In this document: one piece after another, positions 34,073-44,986 of the stretch
Layout: the number at the start of each line of letters is the position of its first letter
Position numbering within the stretch: the first letter of the stretch is position 1
Source of the DNA: Vitellaria paradoxa
Lineage: Eukaryota; Streptophyta; Magnoliopsida; Ericales; Sapotaceae
Assembly: GCA_019916065.1 (NCBI GenBank)
Contig: CM034239.1
Span: forward strand, 31,520,419-31,584,418
DNA: 64,000 nt
Direction of reading: 5' to 3'
Translations under genes and position numbers: made by a program
Notes under the pieces: model-generated
The model's input: only the letters and a program-made list of their open reading frames with translations
Databases searched by the model: none
Told to the model about the DNA's origin: nothing

Positions 34073-34740
34073 AGTGACCAAATATAAATTGGTCGCTAAA
34101 TGCTAGGCATTTGGCGACCAATTGGTCACCAAAAAGTTAACCTTTAATGACCAAATATTAATTTAGTCGTTAAAGAGTTCTAAAATATTTCTCTCCATCA
34201 TTTGCTTTTTTGCTACCAAAACATTTGGTTACGGAATATTTTCATAATTTTTGACATTTATTTTTAGCGACCAAATAAGTATGGTTGCTAAATTCCAGGC
34301 ATTTGGCGACCAAGTGGTCGCTAAAAGTTAAACTTTACCGACCAAATATTAATTTAGTCACTAAAGAGTTCTAAAATATTTCCCTCCATCTTTTGGCACC
34401 AACAATGGCTTTTGGCTACCAAAACATTTGGTCGCGAAATATTTTTATAATTTTTGACATTTATTTTTAGCGATCAAATAAGTTTGGTAGCTAAATTCCA
34501 AGCATTTGACGACCAATTGGTCGCTAAAAGTTAACGTTTAGTGACCAAATATTAATTTAGTTGTCAAAAAGTTCTAAAATATTTCCCTTCATCATTTGGT
34601 GCCAATAATGACTTTTGGCTATCAAAACATTTGGTCGCGAAATATTTTCATAATTTTTGACATTCATTTTTAGCGACCAAATAAGTTTGGTGGCTAAATT
34701 CCAAGCGTTTGGCAACCAATTGGTCACTAAAAAAATCTCT
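34073..34740 (+). repeat. ~200-bp tandem array within the CACTA element
   Basis: Units containing TTTTTGACATTTATTTTTAG, the GGCGACCAATTGGTCGC palindrome and CAAAACATTTGGTCGC recur with periods of about 204 and 202 bp (anchor phrase near 34249, 34453 and 34655). About 3.3 units. Confidence 0.85.
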
Positions 34741-36052
34741 TCATCAACTAAATATTAATTTAGTAGCTAAAAAAATAAAATGGATAAATAAAAATAATTA
34801 AATTTTATTTCTTTCTCTATTTTTCTCTCAAACAAATTTATTTATTTCTTTGTATGATTTAAATTAGATTTCATAAATTTTATTTTAACGTTTATTTATT
34901 AATTTTAATTAATTTATAAAAATTATCAAAAATTATAATCTTAGATTAATAAAAGAACGTTACCAAATTAATGCTAAAACTAAATTCACCAAATCAAATT
35001 TAGATAATTTGTATGTATAATCATTTTTTGTTTCAAAGTAAATATATTGGAGTAACATTTATGGTTTGTATGACTTATAATCAAGTGAATATTAAATGTT
35101 TTAATATCTAATAATTGTTTAGTGTAATTTAATATTAATTATATTAAAGTGACATTATTTTAAATTTAAAAATAAAAATAACAAATATTATTTATTAATT
35201 TTAAGTAATTTCATTTCTTTATCTTTTTAGAACTTATTTCCAAATATAATCACCTAAAATATTTTTTTGATTAGAAATAAATTCTTAAAATAGTTTTCAA
35301 AAATTTTGCTTTTTAAAAATAATTTTCTAAAACTAAAACTAAATGTGACCAAATTATTTTTAAGAATATAAATACAAAATGAAAAAAATATATATATAGT
35401 GAGCCATGATATAACTAAATTAAAGATATATATTAAATATGTGCTACACATACGAATTGGAGGAAAATAAAAAAAAAACCTTTAAAATTATTTTTAGTTA
35501 AATATAATAGTTATTCATAAATTATTTATTAAATATCTATATAGTTTCATATATTTTTTATTATTTCAAATTATTGAAACAAAAGTTAAAATAATTAAAT
35601 AAAAATAATATAGTTTCATACATTTTTTATTATTTCAAATTATTGAAACAAAAGTTAAAATAATTAAATAAAAAATAAATTTTTTTATCACTTTTGCTAA
35701 CTAATTAGTCTATAAAGGGGCACTTCTTGCAACCAATTGGTTGGTAAAAATGTTAAAATTTTATTATAAAAAAGTTAAAGTAATTAAATAAAAATCATAA
35801 ATTTTTTATCATTTTTGGCGACCAATTGGTCGGTAAAGGCATGCCTTTGGTGACCAGTTAGTAGCTAAAGGATACCTTTGCCGACCAATTGGTCACCAAA
35901 AGTGATAAAAGTTTGTTTATATATACAAAAAAGTGTAAAATATATATACAAATAATAACTTCGACTAGTGGTCAACCACATGAACTTCCAAAGAAATGGC
36001 ACAAGTTTGAATCTCAGCAATAACAACAAAAATCTCAAAAATGTAAATTCAA

Positions 36053-36161
36053 CACGTGGCAGAATCATAGGCTGACACGTGGTAGAATCATAGGTCGACA
36101 CGTGGCATAATACAAGTTGCCATGTGGTATGATGACATGTCAACAAAATGATGCCACGTGG
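36053..36161. repeat. G-box (CACGTGG) minisatellite in the CACTA element
   Basis: CACGTGG occurs at 36053, 36076 and 36099 with 23-bp spacing (AGAATCATAGG between the first copies) and again at 36155. CACGTG is the core bound by plant bZIP and bHLH factors. Confidence 0.8.
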
Positions 36162-37418
36162 TGCCACATTTGAATTTTTATTTTTTTATATTAATTCAAA
36201 TTTTTAATTAAAGACTCTTTTAGCGACTAATTGGTTGCCAAAAACTAACCTTTAGCGAGCAAATTTTTGGTCGCTAAAGGGTAAACCTTTGCCGACCAAA
36301 TATATGTTGGTCGCCAAAGGCGTATCTTTTAGCGACCAAAGTTTGGTTGGCAAAAATTATATTTTTACTGACCAAATATATTTTTGATCGCCAATACTTT
36401 CTGCTACTAGCCTTTGCCGACCAACGGGCGACCAAATTATATTTGGCCGGCAAAAGTTCTAGCGACCAAAAAATAACTTTTTGAGACCAAAGTTTTGGTC
36501 GCTAAAAGTGTTTATTGTTGTAGTGCATTGAGCATTTGTGATTTGAAAGAGTTCAAATCTGAGAACTGAGGATTTAACATTTTGCTAAGGAGTCAATGCG
36601 TGTCTTTGAGGATTTGAAGGGTTCTTTCACTAGGAGTTGGTACGTCGAGGAGTTGAGTAAAGGTTCAACTGTATAGAATCGAGGAGTCTAGGGACGGATT
36701 GAGGATTTTTAGTAAGGGGATGCACCAAGCACTAAACACTTAAGAATAGAATAGTAAGCAAGGACAACGAGTTACATTAGGATTAAAAGTAGGAGATAAA
36801 CAATGTTATTTTTAGGAAGAGGTAGAATTACTCTTAGATATTAAACCATTTAATATACTATTCACAATTTAATGATTAACTAGTCTTTTTAGTAGAACTT
36901 GAGATTTATCAGTGATAACTCTCATTACTAAAAAAAAAAAAAATTATTATTAAGTTTTTACTATTTATAGAGCTTATTATGTTATATTTTATATTTCTTG
37001 ATGTTATGTACAAAAGTATTTAATAATATAGTGGAAAAATGCATTTTATTTCACAAAAAATATTTGGGTTTGATACTTGTAAACTCCATCTATGTTAAAA
37101 AATTTTGATTAACCATAATTTTTTAATAAGGAAAAAATACCGTAATTTTAAATTAATTTAATTTTTAATAAAAGAAAAATATTAAGGGTATTTTGGTAAT
37201 TTTAATTTCAAAATCAAGGGGGTCACTTACTCCTTTTGCCTTAAGGTTGGTCTGCCCTTGGATGAGTCGATCTATTACAAGGTTGTACTTTGTAACCAAC
37301 ATTTAAAATAGTGAAAGGTTTAAGATTTTTCCTAGTTGGGTTTACTTGGTTAATTTCTGTGTCTTTCGCCTTGATTATTTTTCTCTTGTGGCTGGATTGT
37401 CTAGTGTTAGAAATTTCA

Positions 37419-37436
37419 CTTAGTATCAGAGTAGGT
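37419..37436 (+). other. Primer binding site of the SIRE-like copia element
   Basis: TAGTATCAGAGTAGG differs at two positions from the plant Met-tRNA site TGGTATCAGAGCAGG. It lies directly after the LTR end. Confidence 0.75.
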
Positions 37437-37498
37437 TTGTTTGGTGCAGAAAAATGTGATCTTACATTATTGAAAATAACACTTCTAACGAAGACGGT

Positions 37499-38439
37499 CA
37501 CTAAAAAGGGACAAGGGGTTGCTAAAAGCCTTTAGCGACCATGTGGTAATTGCCAATAGGGAGATGTAAATGTGGCATCGTTAATACTTATTAGTGACCG
37601 CTATGGTGGTTGCAAAAGCATTAGCGAACACATTAGCGACCTTTAGTGAACTTTATGTCGAAGGTATTAGCGACCGTTTAATGGTGATTTGGTGACCACT
37701 TCTTCCCACCATTTCACAGGAAGACTTGGTGCCAATCCTTGCTAGATCTTTAGCAATCACTTCATTCATATTAGCGACTACTTATAGCGGTCAAAAAAAA
37801 AATTATTATCTTTTTATTAATGCACCAATATCCGCGAAATTGTTAGTGACCGACATTAATTATTGGCGACTGCTTTTGGCTGTAGCAATAAGTTATTTTT
37901 TATTAATTTTTTAAAAATTTAAAAATTTATTTATTTATTTAACATTATTTATTTTAGAATATTTATTTCTAAATTATTTATTTTTAATGTAATTTTAGTT
38001 GTGCTTATATTATATATACTAGAAAATTTTTTAAAATAAAATGCTAATGTTATAAAATAGAACAAAATTCTCCATTTATATATACAAAAACAGTACAAAA
38101 TTTAATCACAAAGTTTTATATATGCAAGTCTAACAAAAAGTTTTCGATCGCTCGATCAACTCTAATAATCAGTCAAAGCTAAAAAATAGAAAATAAATAT
38201 TATTAATCTACAAAATTATCAATATAAATAAGTAAGATCTGCTCGAAATAAGCTAAAATTTATGTGAATTAAAAATAAATATACCTGGCCATGATATTGC
38301 ACAGTTTAGTCTAAGAGGGCCAGCCGCCAACTTTCAAAGCCTACAATGAAACAATAAGCAGATGATTAAAAATAAAAAAAACATAGATAAATATATAAGA
38401 ATTTAAATAATTTTAAATACAAAAATTAATATTTCTAAG
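37499..38439. repeat. Left subterminal region of the CACTA element
   Basis: Repeats of TTAGCGACC / GGTCGCTAA-like phrases run from 37499 to about 37880. AT-rich DNA without coding content follows to 38440. Confidence 0.7.
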
Positions 38440-38760
38440 CTGAGTAGCAGGGCCATGACCTAGAGATAAGCGCATCTCTATCTTGGGCATCTCCGCCTGA
38501 ATCAATGCCTCCGCACATCTATTTCCACCTGGAAGGTCTAGACCAGGCCTTCATCGCGATATCCAGCCTGGGAAGAGCTAGCTCTGGATAACTCCCCTTG
38601 TGTGATGCGTAATGACTGTGCCTAGAATGTCCGCACCTCGTGTGAGTGTATATTTGTGCTTGTCGCATTCGATGATAGAGTGAAATATCTCTTTTCTCCT
38701 TGCCTCGAACTCCCTCTCCTTCTCTGGTAGCTCAAATAGATGAGTGTCAAACTAAGCCTG

Positions 38761-38791
<31 letters not shown>

Positions 38792-39500
38792 AGAGAACTA
38801 ACTAAATTATATAAAGGAAAATTTAATATGCTCATTAGCCAAAATCAATGCTTAATACCTTAGTGGCCCAAACATTTGGTAGATTCCTATCGTGAGTCTC
38901 CAACCAAACGACCATTAGATCAACCTATTTGCCCTGGTGAGTCAACTGTTGAATGGAAAATTATGTTAATAGTATATTATTGTAGGAAATGAAAAAAAAT
39001 GAAAATTTAATGTGTAGGGTAACATTTTACCTTGAAGTAGAACTACAAGAAGTGTTGAGTCCCCTCTTTGTGCCTGAGGCCTTGCATTGACCGGTTCTGC
39101 GAGTTTCTCACGGCCTTGTTTTGTTTTTACTTGTTGTCGATTAGTTTATAAAATCTAAGTGTCAAAGTATATCGGGAGTCATTCTCATGGCCCTTCTAAT
39201 GGTTTGTCTTAACTTTATTCTTATGATCCTTCCACATCTTTCAGCACTTGCAATAGTAAACTGTCCAGTAGTCTAGAGAAAGCCCACTCACATTAGCCTA
39301 AAAATGAAAAATAATAGGATATTGTTCAATTTGTGTTGCAAACTGACAAATTGTACGGTATAAATCAAATTAAGATATATAAAAACATATTTAGTGACCT
39401 CAATCTTGGCCCAGAGGTTGTTGAATGCGTTGGGTAGGAAGGCCTCCCAATCAAGAGTGGTTAATAGGAATCTGAAAGGATTTCGGACCTTGTGACCCAT
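38440..39500 (-). pseudogene. Transposase_24-like (Ptta/En/Spm, TnpA-type) gene remnant
   Basis: Minus-strand pieces: NPFRFLLTTLDWEAFLPNAF and WAKIEV near 39400-39480; KCWKDHKNKVKTNH, then LIDNK*KQNKAVRNSQNR and MQGLRHKEGTQHF at 39020-39270; and LFELPEKEREFEARRKEIF at 38640-38740. The middle piece corresponds to the W..WR.D.K..H and SK.N..NR...H..GS.SF pattern of PF03004. Stops and likely introns separate the pieces. The encoded protein would have bound the subterminal repeats. Confidence 0.7.
38764..38792. repeat. (AT)n microsatellite
   Basis: An AT run between the two Transposase_24-like pieces. Confidence 0.9.
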
Positions 39501-39689
39501 CTGGGAGATGAGTTTTTGGCCGTTTTAGCCGAGCAGGTGGAACGTGCTATTGAACTCCACATACAACTACTGTCTACCGCAGATCTTCTCCTACTATGTC
39601 CAAACATATTTTTTTTTATGTTCATAAGATAGATTTATTAAATTATCAAAAAAAAAAAAAAAAGATTTAGAATAAAATTTGTTTGGATA

Positions 39690-40100
39690 AAAAGTGTACA
39701 ACCCTTCACTGGTCATGTAAGTCAATGGCATCTCTTTAGATTGTCTCACTAACTTAGTTACATCTTTCTCACGTTAAACGAGTGTATCTTGGTCAACAGC
39801 TTGTTAGGCAAATGTATCAATATCTAGCTCATCACATTCGATTTGATACATCCCCTTTCTAGATATTTTAACCACAACCTGCTAGTTAGGGTTTGCTAGA
39901 TCTTAGACATAATAAACTTGCTTTGTCGTCAATGTTAGTATATAGGGTTTGTTACTTATTCGCTCATCCCGAAATAACAAATTGTTGAAATTTACCAAAG
40001 TAAATTAATACTTATCAGTTTTAGCCCTATGGATTGGATCGATCCAATCACACTTGAATAATAAAAATCTCAACCTGCAGTTGTATGCGACTTCAACAAT
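39690..40100 (-). pseudogene. DUF4216-like C-terminal part of CACTA TNP2
   Basis: The minus strand reads FLLFKCDWIDPI, then DKY*FTLVNFN and TTKQVYYV*DLANPN. This follows the F.C.WFDP....G....Y....VN and QA.QV.Y..D pattern of DUF4216. Stops are present. The next 450 bp (40101-40560) contain no clear domain. Confidence 0.7.
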
Positions 40101-40569
40101 GTTAGTAGCAACCAGCATTGACGAAAAGACAGCTGATGCCACTATCTTTCATCGCTCGCTTATCATCTACCTGCTTAATGCGAAGTCAGAACCCATTGAT
40201 GTTGCAAGTTATGTAATGTTGGGCCATTATATAGGGACTATCAGCTAACTGGTTTATTTCATCAGTCAAAGCAGGATCGTTGGTTCTTCGTAAATTGCAC
40301 AAGTACACAATTCACATAATAATTAAATAAAACTACATGGAAGTAATATGACAGGAATAAATATAACTAAATTTAAGCATTGAATACATACGTATATTCT
40401 TAAACTAGTCGTGAAACGATTGATAATGGGATTGCCAAATTAGGCTATCTGTTGGAGGAGGCATGTCCCTTTTGAGCTTATCGATGCGTTTCCTACAATG
40501 TAGATCAACGTGTATTAATGACAAGCACAATAATTTAGACAGAAAATAGACAATTCACTCTCTCTAAAG

Positions 40570-41113
40570 AGTGATGACTTACTGAGTCAACACCATAACC
40601 GATGGGGTGTTGAACAACATGAACCAGTGAGTTTGGACCCACTTGATGTTATTGAGATCAAATGGTTTGCCCTCTCTGTAAAGACCTTCTTTAATCTGCT
40701 CTAGTCTTCTTAACTTTGTTTAGATATTGTCATTAAAACATGCAGTGCAAAAATTGGTGCACTCATTCATCAAATAACCCTTGGCTATGGATGCCTCCAG
40801 ACGAGCTTTGTTATGCACATACCTCTTCAATGTATTCATGTAGCTCTCAATTAGATATATCTACCTGAATTGGATAAGGCCACGAAATAGGGTTTTACCA
40901 ATTAAGTGTATGGTCAAGTAAACCATTACATCAAAAAACGTTGTGGAAAAATATTCTCCAGATGGCATAGTGTTAAAGCAATCCTCCTCTGTAGACCTTT
41001 CAAATCATTTGTATAAAAAATTCTGTAACAACCATCTGAAGAAGTTACTAACCTTAATTGACAGTTCTACCATATTCTTAGGTAAGTAATTCCTTATAGA
41101 GATAGACATTAAC
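40570..41113 (-). pseudogene. DUF4218 part of CACTA TNP2 transposase
   Basis: The minus strand reads SISIRNYLPKNMVELSIKV, a FFDVMVYLTIHLIGKT block, ESYMNTLKRYVHNKARLEA, SIAKGYLMNECTNFC, and NNIKWVQTHWFMLFNTPSV. This is the usual TNP2 order after the Transposase_21 core. A few stops occur (for example near QFR*IYL). It continues without a frame change from 50236 when the gypsy is removed. Confidence 0.85.
41109..41113. repeat. Left target-site duplication (TTAAC) of the Tekay-like gypsy
   Basis: It is repeated at 50231-50235. Confidence 0.92.
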
Positions 41114-42244
41114 TGTAATAACCTGAATTTTTTTTCCTTAATTAAATTATTTAAGTGTGGTAGTGATATTTATTATAGTAAAAATCTAGAAAATTGAGCA
41201 TTTGAAAATTTTTGGAATGATAAAAATTAGTTGGAAAATTTTTCGGATTAAATTTCACCCTATGTGGGAGTTTAATGTAGAATTTCTAAAATTTTTATCC
41301 AAACACTTCTTAGCCCAATTACTTATTTGGTTCAAACCAAGACCATTAACCCATGGGTCAACCTTTTTCTTTGACTCACCTCAACTCATTTCAACTCACT
41401 TTATCACTCAATGAATTGACTCATGAATAGTTGCTATAAATTATTTCCCGACAACTTCATTTCCATCTTCCATACACTCTCACCATCTTTCAAAAATTAT
41501 TTGACTAATTGGACAAAGAGAAGACCCACATTGATGACCTTAAAGCATCTTTTTCAAATTATTTAGCAAACAAGATTTAAAGCATTTTGTTTGAAAGCTA
41601 GCATGATTTAAAGCATTTGGTTAAATTGACAAAAAGCTAGCATGATTATTTAAATTTGTCAAAAAGTTAGCATGATTCCCGGATCATGCCACCTCCATAC
41701 ATCTTCCCCAATGCTTTTCTTAAATGATATGGTTAGATAGTCAAAAAGTAAGCATGATTGTTGGATCATGCTACCAATTGTATAGGCATGATCTTACCTT
41801 AGTTGATTTTTCTCCACTAATAATTTTCTCTACACTCCCTATAAATTGTGTGTCTTCAAAGAGAAGAAAATAAGAGAGAAATAAAAATAAATTATTCATT
41901 AGTGAGGCTGAAGATTTGGTGTTGCTTGGAGGAAGAAGAAAGGCTTGGAATTTTCCAATTTGGGTGGTGTTCAAAGCTAACTCATTTTTCCTTCTCAGAC
42001 TTGGTCATTAATATCTTCATTGAGGTAGGATGATGAATCTCCTAAAATATATTTGATGCATTTTCTGGTTTGAAGTATGAGACTTGATTGTGATAAAAAT
42101 AAATACCCGTATATTGGGGGTAGGGAAGCCAAAATTTTGACTGAAGTAACTTAGTATGCTGACAGCTCTCTATTTGTAACTTCTTATGTGCTTCTAACCC
42201 CTAAAACGGTGGAATTAGGCTTTGGCTAAAACATAAAAGTTGTA
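41114..42244 (+). repeat. Truncated 5' LTR of the Tekay-like gypsy
   Basis: It is near-identical to 46558-47687. It breaks off at TGTA followed by CCCT microhomology (42246-42249), where the full LTR continues as GCCCTTTCAG. Confidence 0.93.
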
Positions 42245-42247
42245 ACC

Positions 42248-44977
42248 CTGGCAACGTTCCGGCTACGGGGTGATGCATATGAATGGTGGACTTTCGTTAA
42301 GGGAAGTCACGACCCTGCAACCATGACCTGGGAAAGATTTGAAGAATTGTTCATGGATCATTTCTTTCCACAAACTTTCAAGGATGCTAAGACACGGGAG
42401 TTTTTATCCTTGAAGCAGCGTGGCATGACTGTTATGCAGTACGAAGCAATGTTCGCTAGTCTGTCCAAGTATGCCCAAAATTTGAATTTAACTGACAAGG
42501 CAAAGGCCGATCAGTTTACATGGGGCTTGCGGACTGACATTCGAGGGAGAATCATTGGTATGATGCACACTTCTTATGCTGCAGCTGTGAGGGCAGCCAT
42601 TGCTGTGGAAATGGAAATGCAAGACACAGCCAAGCTCAAGGGATCAACGTTCAAGGGTTCAATCATGAGGCAAAATAAAAATGCTGGACAAAAACGAGGT
42701 AGATTCTTTGAAAACAACAAACAGTATGGTGGCCAACCGCAAAAGAAAAATGGAGGAGGGAGTCAACCTCGACATCAGCAAAAGGATCCAAATGCCTGTT
42801 ACCAGTGTGGGCAACTTGGGCATTTTAAAAGGGATTGTCCTCAGAGGGCAATGACATACCCCAAGCAAAATCAACAGAATTCACAGAATCCAGGACCAGC
42901 ACGAATCACCTACCCACCTCCACAACAACGTTTCCAACAAAGACCACCTTTTCAGAATCCTAACATGAACCAGCAAGGAGGACAACAGAAGAACAATGGC
43001 GGAGGACGAGGTCGTGGTGGAGGAGGACCAGGGCCAAGAAGGGATAATAATGTTCCGCAGGGACGCGTATTTGCACTTAACCATTTGGAAGCACCAGAAC
43101 CCATTACAGCGGTACCAGAAAACACAGTTATTCAGGTTACCTCATTACTCTTTAGTACTTGGGTGGTAATCCTAGTTGATACTGGTGCTTCGCATTCCTT
43201 TATATCATCCAAATGTGCATGTTCATTGAAGTTAATACCAGAGGAATTAAATGGAACCTTAACCATTGATTCCCCTCTGGGAAATAACACGGTGGCAAAT
43301 AAGATCACTAGATCTTGTGCGATCCAATTCGGGGAGATCATAGTAGAATGTGATCTTATCTGGTTGGATATGAACACCTACGATGTCATTCTAGGAATGG
43401 ACTGGTTGTCTTTACACCAAGCAATTATTGATTGTCATCTGAAGCGTGTCTCGGCTATTCTTCCATCGGGAGCTCGATTCTGTATCCAAGGAGATTCCCG
43501 AGAAGATCCAATTATATCCCCAGTACATTCTCGAGGTTGCAGGCAATTAAATAGCTTGCTAGCCAATCTGACTTTGAATGAGGAGCTTCCACAGACTGCT
43601 CTCCCTCGAGTAGCTTGTGAGTTTCCAGATGTTTTTCCCAAGGAGCTTCCAGGTTTGCCACCTCGGCGAGAAATAGATTTTTGTATAGATCTACAGCCAG
43701 GGGTTGCGCCAATTTCAGTAGCCCCTTACCGAATGGCACCAGCAGAACTTCAAGAATTAAAAGTACAACTTGAAGAATTGCTCCAGCTAGGATTCATTCG
43801 ACCCAGTGTTTCCCCCTGGGGAGCGTCAGCTGTTTTTGCAAAGAAGAAAGATGGAAGTTTACGGCTATGTATTGATTACAGAAAGCTGAACAGAGTCACT
43901 ATCAAGAATAAGTACCCCTTGCCACGAATAGATGATTTATTTGATCAATTGAGGGGTTCACTGTTCTTCTCTAAGATCGATCTTCGATCAGGATACCATC
44001 AATTACGTATCCGAGAGGAAGATATTCCAAAGACAGCTTTCCGTGCGAGCTATGGGCACTACGAGTTCGTGGTTATGCCTTTTGGACTCACCAATGCGCC
44101 AGCAGCATTTATGGATCTGATGAATCGTGTTTTCCGTCCATACCTGGATAAGTTTGTTGTAGTCTTTATTGACGACATACTTATTTATTCAAAGGATGAA
44201 CGGGAGCATGAACAGCACCTTCGTATTGTCTTACAAACTTTATTAGATCACCAACTGTATGCCAAGGCTAGCAAATGCGAGTTTTGGCTAACAAAAATAC
44301 CATTCTTGGGACATATAGTCTCAATAGATGGTGTTGCAGTAGACCCAACGAAAGTAGAAGCCGTAATGAGCTGGAAGCAACCAAAGACAGTCTTCGAGAT
44401 AAGAAGTTTCCTCGGTTTGGCAGGGTACTACCGACAGTTCATTAAGGACTTTTCTCGAATTGCTGCACCCATGACGCGATTAATCCGCAAAGATGTCAAG
44501 TTTGTTTGGGATGAGAAATGTGAAAGAGCTTTTCAAGAGTTGAAGGCTCGATTGATTCAAGCCCCAGTTCTAATCATACCAGAACGAGGGGTAGGGTATA
44601 CAGTATACTGTGATGCCTCAAGAGAAGGATTGGGTTGTGTACTAATGCAATTAGACCATGTAGTCGCTTATGGTTCTCGACAATTGAGAAACCATGAGAA
44701 GAACTATCCAACCCACGATCTAGAATTGGCCGCAATTGTTTTTGCATTGAAACTTTGGAGACATTATTTGTACGGTGAAAAGTTTGAAGTCTTTTCAGAT
44801 CACAAGAGTCTGAAATATCTGTTCACCCAACGAGACCTGAACCTGCGACAACGACGCTGGATGGAATATCTGGAGGATTTCGATTTCACCCTTCAGTATC
44901 ATCCAGGAAAGGCGAATGTTGTAGCAGATGCACTCAGTAGGAAATCACATTCAACATTGGCGAATTTGGCAGTATGA
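42248..44977 (+). CDS. Gypsy gag-pol, part 1: gag, protease, RT, RNase H (5' truncated, ends at a premature stop)
   Basis: The open frame starts at the deletion junction; its first Met is at 42323 (884 residues from there). Numbered from that Met: Retrotrans_gag start [17 protein letters not shown]; zinc knuckle [14 protein letters not shown] (159-172); Gln/Gly-rich linker; aspartic protease DTGASHSF (Asp286) with [10 protein letters not shown] with [22 protein letters not shown] and FIDDILIYS (Asp617, Asp618); RNase [11 protein letters not shown] (Asp764) and SDHKSLKYL; ending ADALSRK. TGA at 44975-44977 ends it; the same frame continues as part 2. The gag N terminus is missing. Confidence 0.93.
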   Translation: MATFRLRGDAYEWWTFVKGSHDPATMTWERFEELFMDHFFPQTFKDAKTREFLSLKQRGMTVMQYEAMFASLSKYAQNLNLTDKAKADQFTWGLRTDIRGRIIGMMHTSYAAAVRAAIAVEMEMQDTAKLKGSTFKGSIMRQNKNAGQKRGRFFENNKQYGGQPQKKNGGGSQPRHQQKDPNACYQCGQLGHFKRDCPQRAMTYPKQNQQNSQNPGPARITYPPPQQRFQQRPPFQNPNMNQQGGQQKNNGGGRGRGGGGPGPRRDNNVPQGRVFALNHLEAPEPITAVPENTVIQVTSLLFSTWVVILVDTGASHSFISSKCACSLKLIPEELNGTLTIDSPLGNNTVANKITRSCAIQFGEIIVECDLIWLDMNTYDVILGMDWLSLHQAIIDCHLKRVSAILPSGARFCIQGDSREDPIISPVHSRGCRQLNSLLANLTLNEELPQTALPRVACEFPDVFPKELPGLPPRREIDFCIDLQPGVAPISVAPYRMAPAELQELKVQLEELLQLGFIRPSVSPWGASAVFAKKKDGSLRLCIDYRKLNRVTIKNKYPLPRIDDLFDQLRGSLFFSKIDLRSGYHQLRIREEDIPKTAFRASYGHYEFVVMPFGLTNAPAAFMDLMNRVFRPYLDKFVVVFIDDILIYSKDEREHEQHLRIVLQTLLDHQLYAKASKCEFWLTKIPFLGHIVSIDGVAVDPTKVEAVMSWKQPKTVFEIRSFLGLAGYYRQFIKDFSRIAAPMTRLIRKDVKFVWDEKCERAFQELKARLIQAPVLIIPERGVGYTVYCDASREGLGCVLMQLDHVVAYGSRQLRNHEKNYPTHDLELAAIVFALKLWRHYLYGEKFEVFSDHKSLKYLFTQRDLNLRQRRWMEYLEDFDFTLQYHPGKANVVADALSRKSHSTLANLAV
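44975..44977 (+). other. Single in-frame TGA splitting gypsy gag-pol
   Basis: It reads TTGGCAGTA-TGA-GAATGGAAG. A C-to-T change of a CGA Arg codon would produce it, as methylated CpG often does. Confidence 0.85.
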
Positions 44978-44986
44978 GAATGGAAG

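Larger units (their letters stand above)
33938..36525. mobile_element. Non-autonomous CACTA transposon (2588 bp)
   Basis: It has termini CACTACAAGAAAAAG at the left and TGTTGTAGTG at the right, and CAT target duplications (33935-33937 and 36526-36528). Both ends carry many subterminal repeats of the TTAGCGACCAAA / TTTGGTCGCTAAA type. No transposase frame exists, so it depended on another element. The left side is a ~200-bp tandem array (34073-34740). Confidence 0.95.
33473..37418 (+). repeat. 5' LTR of the SIRE-like copia element (contains a CACTA insert)
   Basis: Without the CACTA element it is about 1.35 kb. TATA-like CCATATATACTGGG near 33831 precedes a leader-like AGAGAGAAGC stretch. The right edge AAATTTCA is followed by the primer site. 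A poly-A/T-rich stretch at 36690-37235 could be a further insert but shows no clear borders. Confidence 0.6.

Noticed and set aside
34073..34740. CRISPR-like array of regularly spaced repeats
   Set aside because: The ~200-bp units are whole tandem copies inside a CACTA element in a plant nuclear genome; there are no short direct repeats with unique spacers.
41202..42033. Pairs of identical open frames in the Tekay-like LTRs (also 46645-47476)
   Set aside because: They are duplicated simply because they lie in the two LTRs; no domain or start context supports translation.
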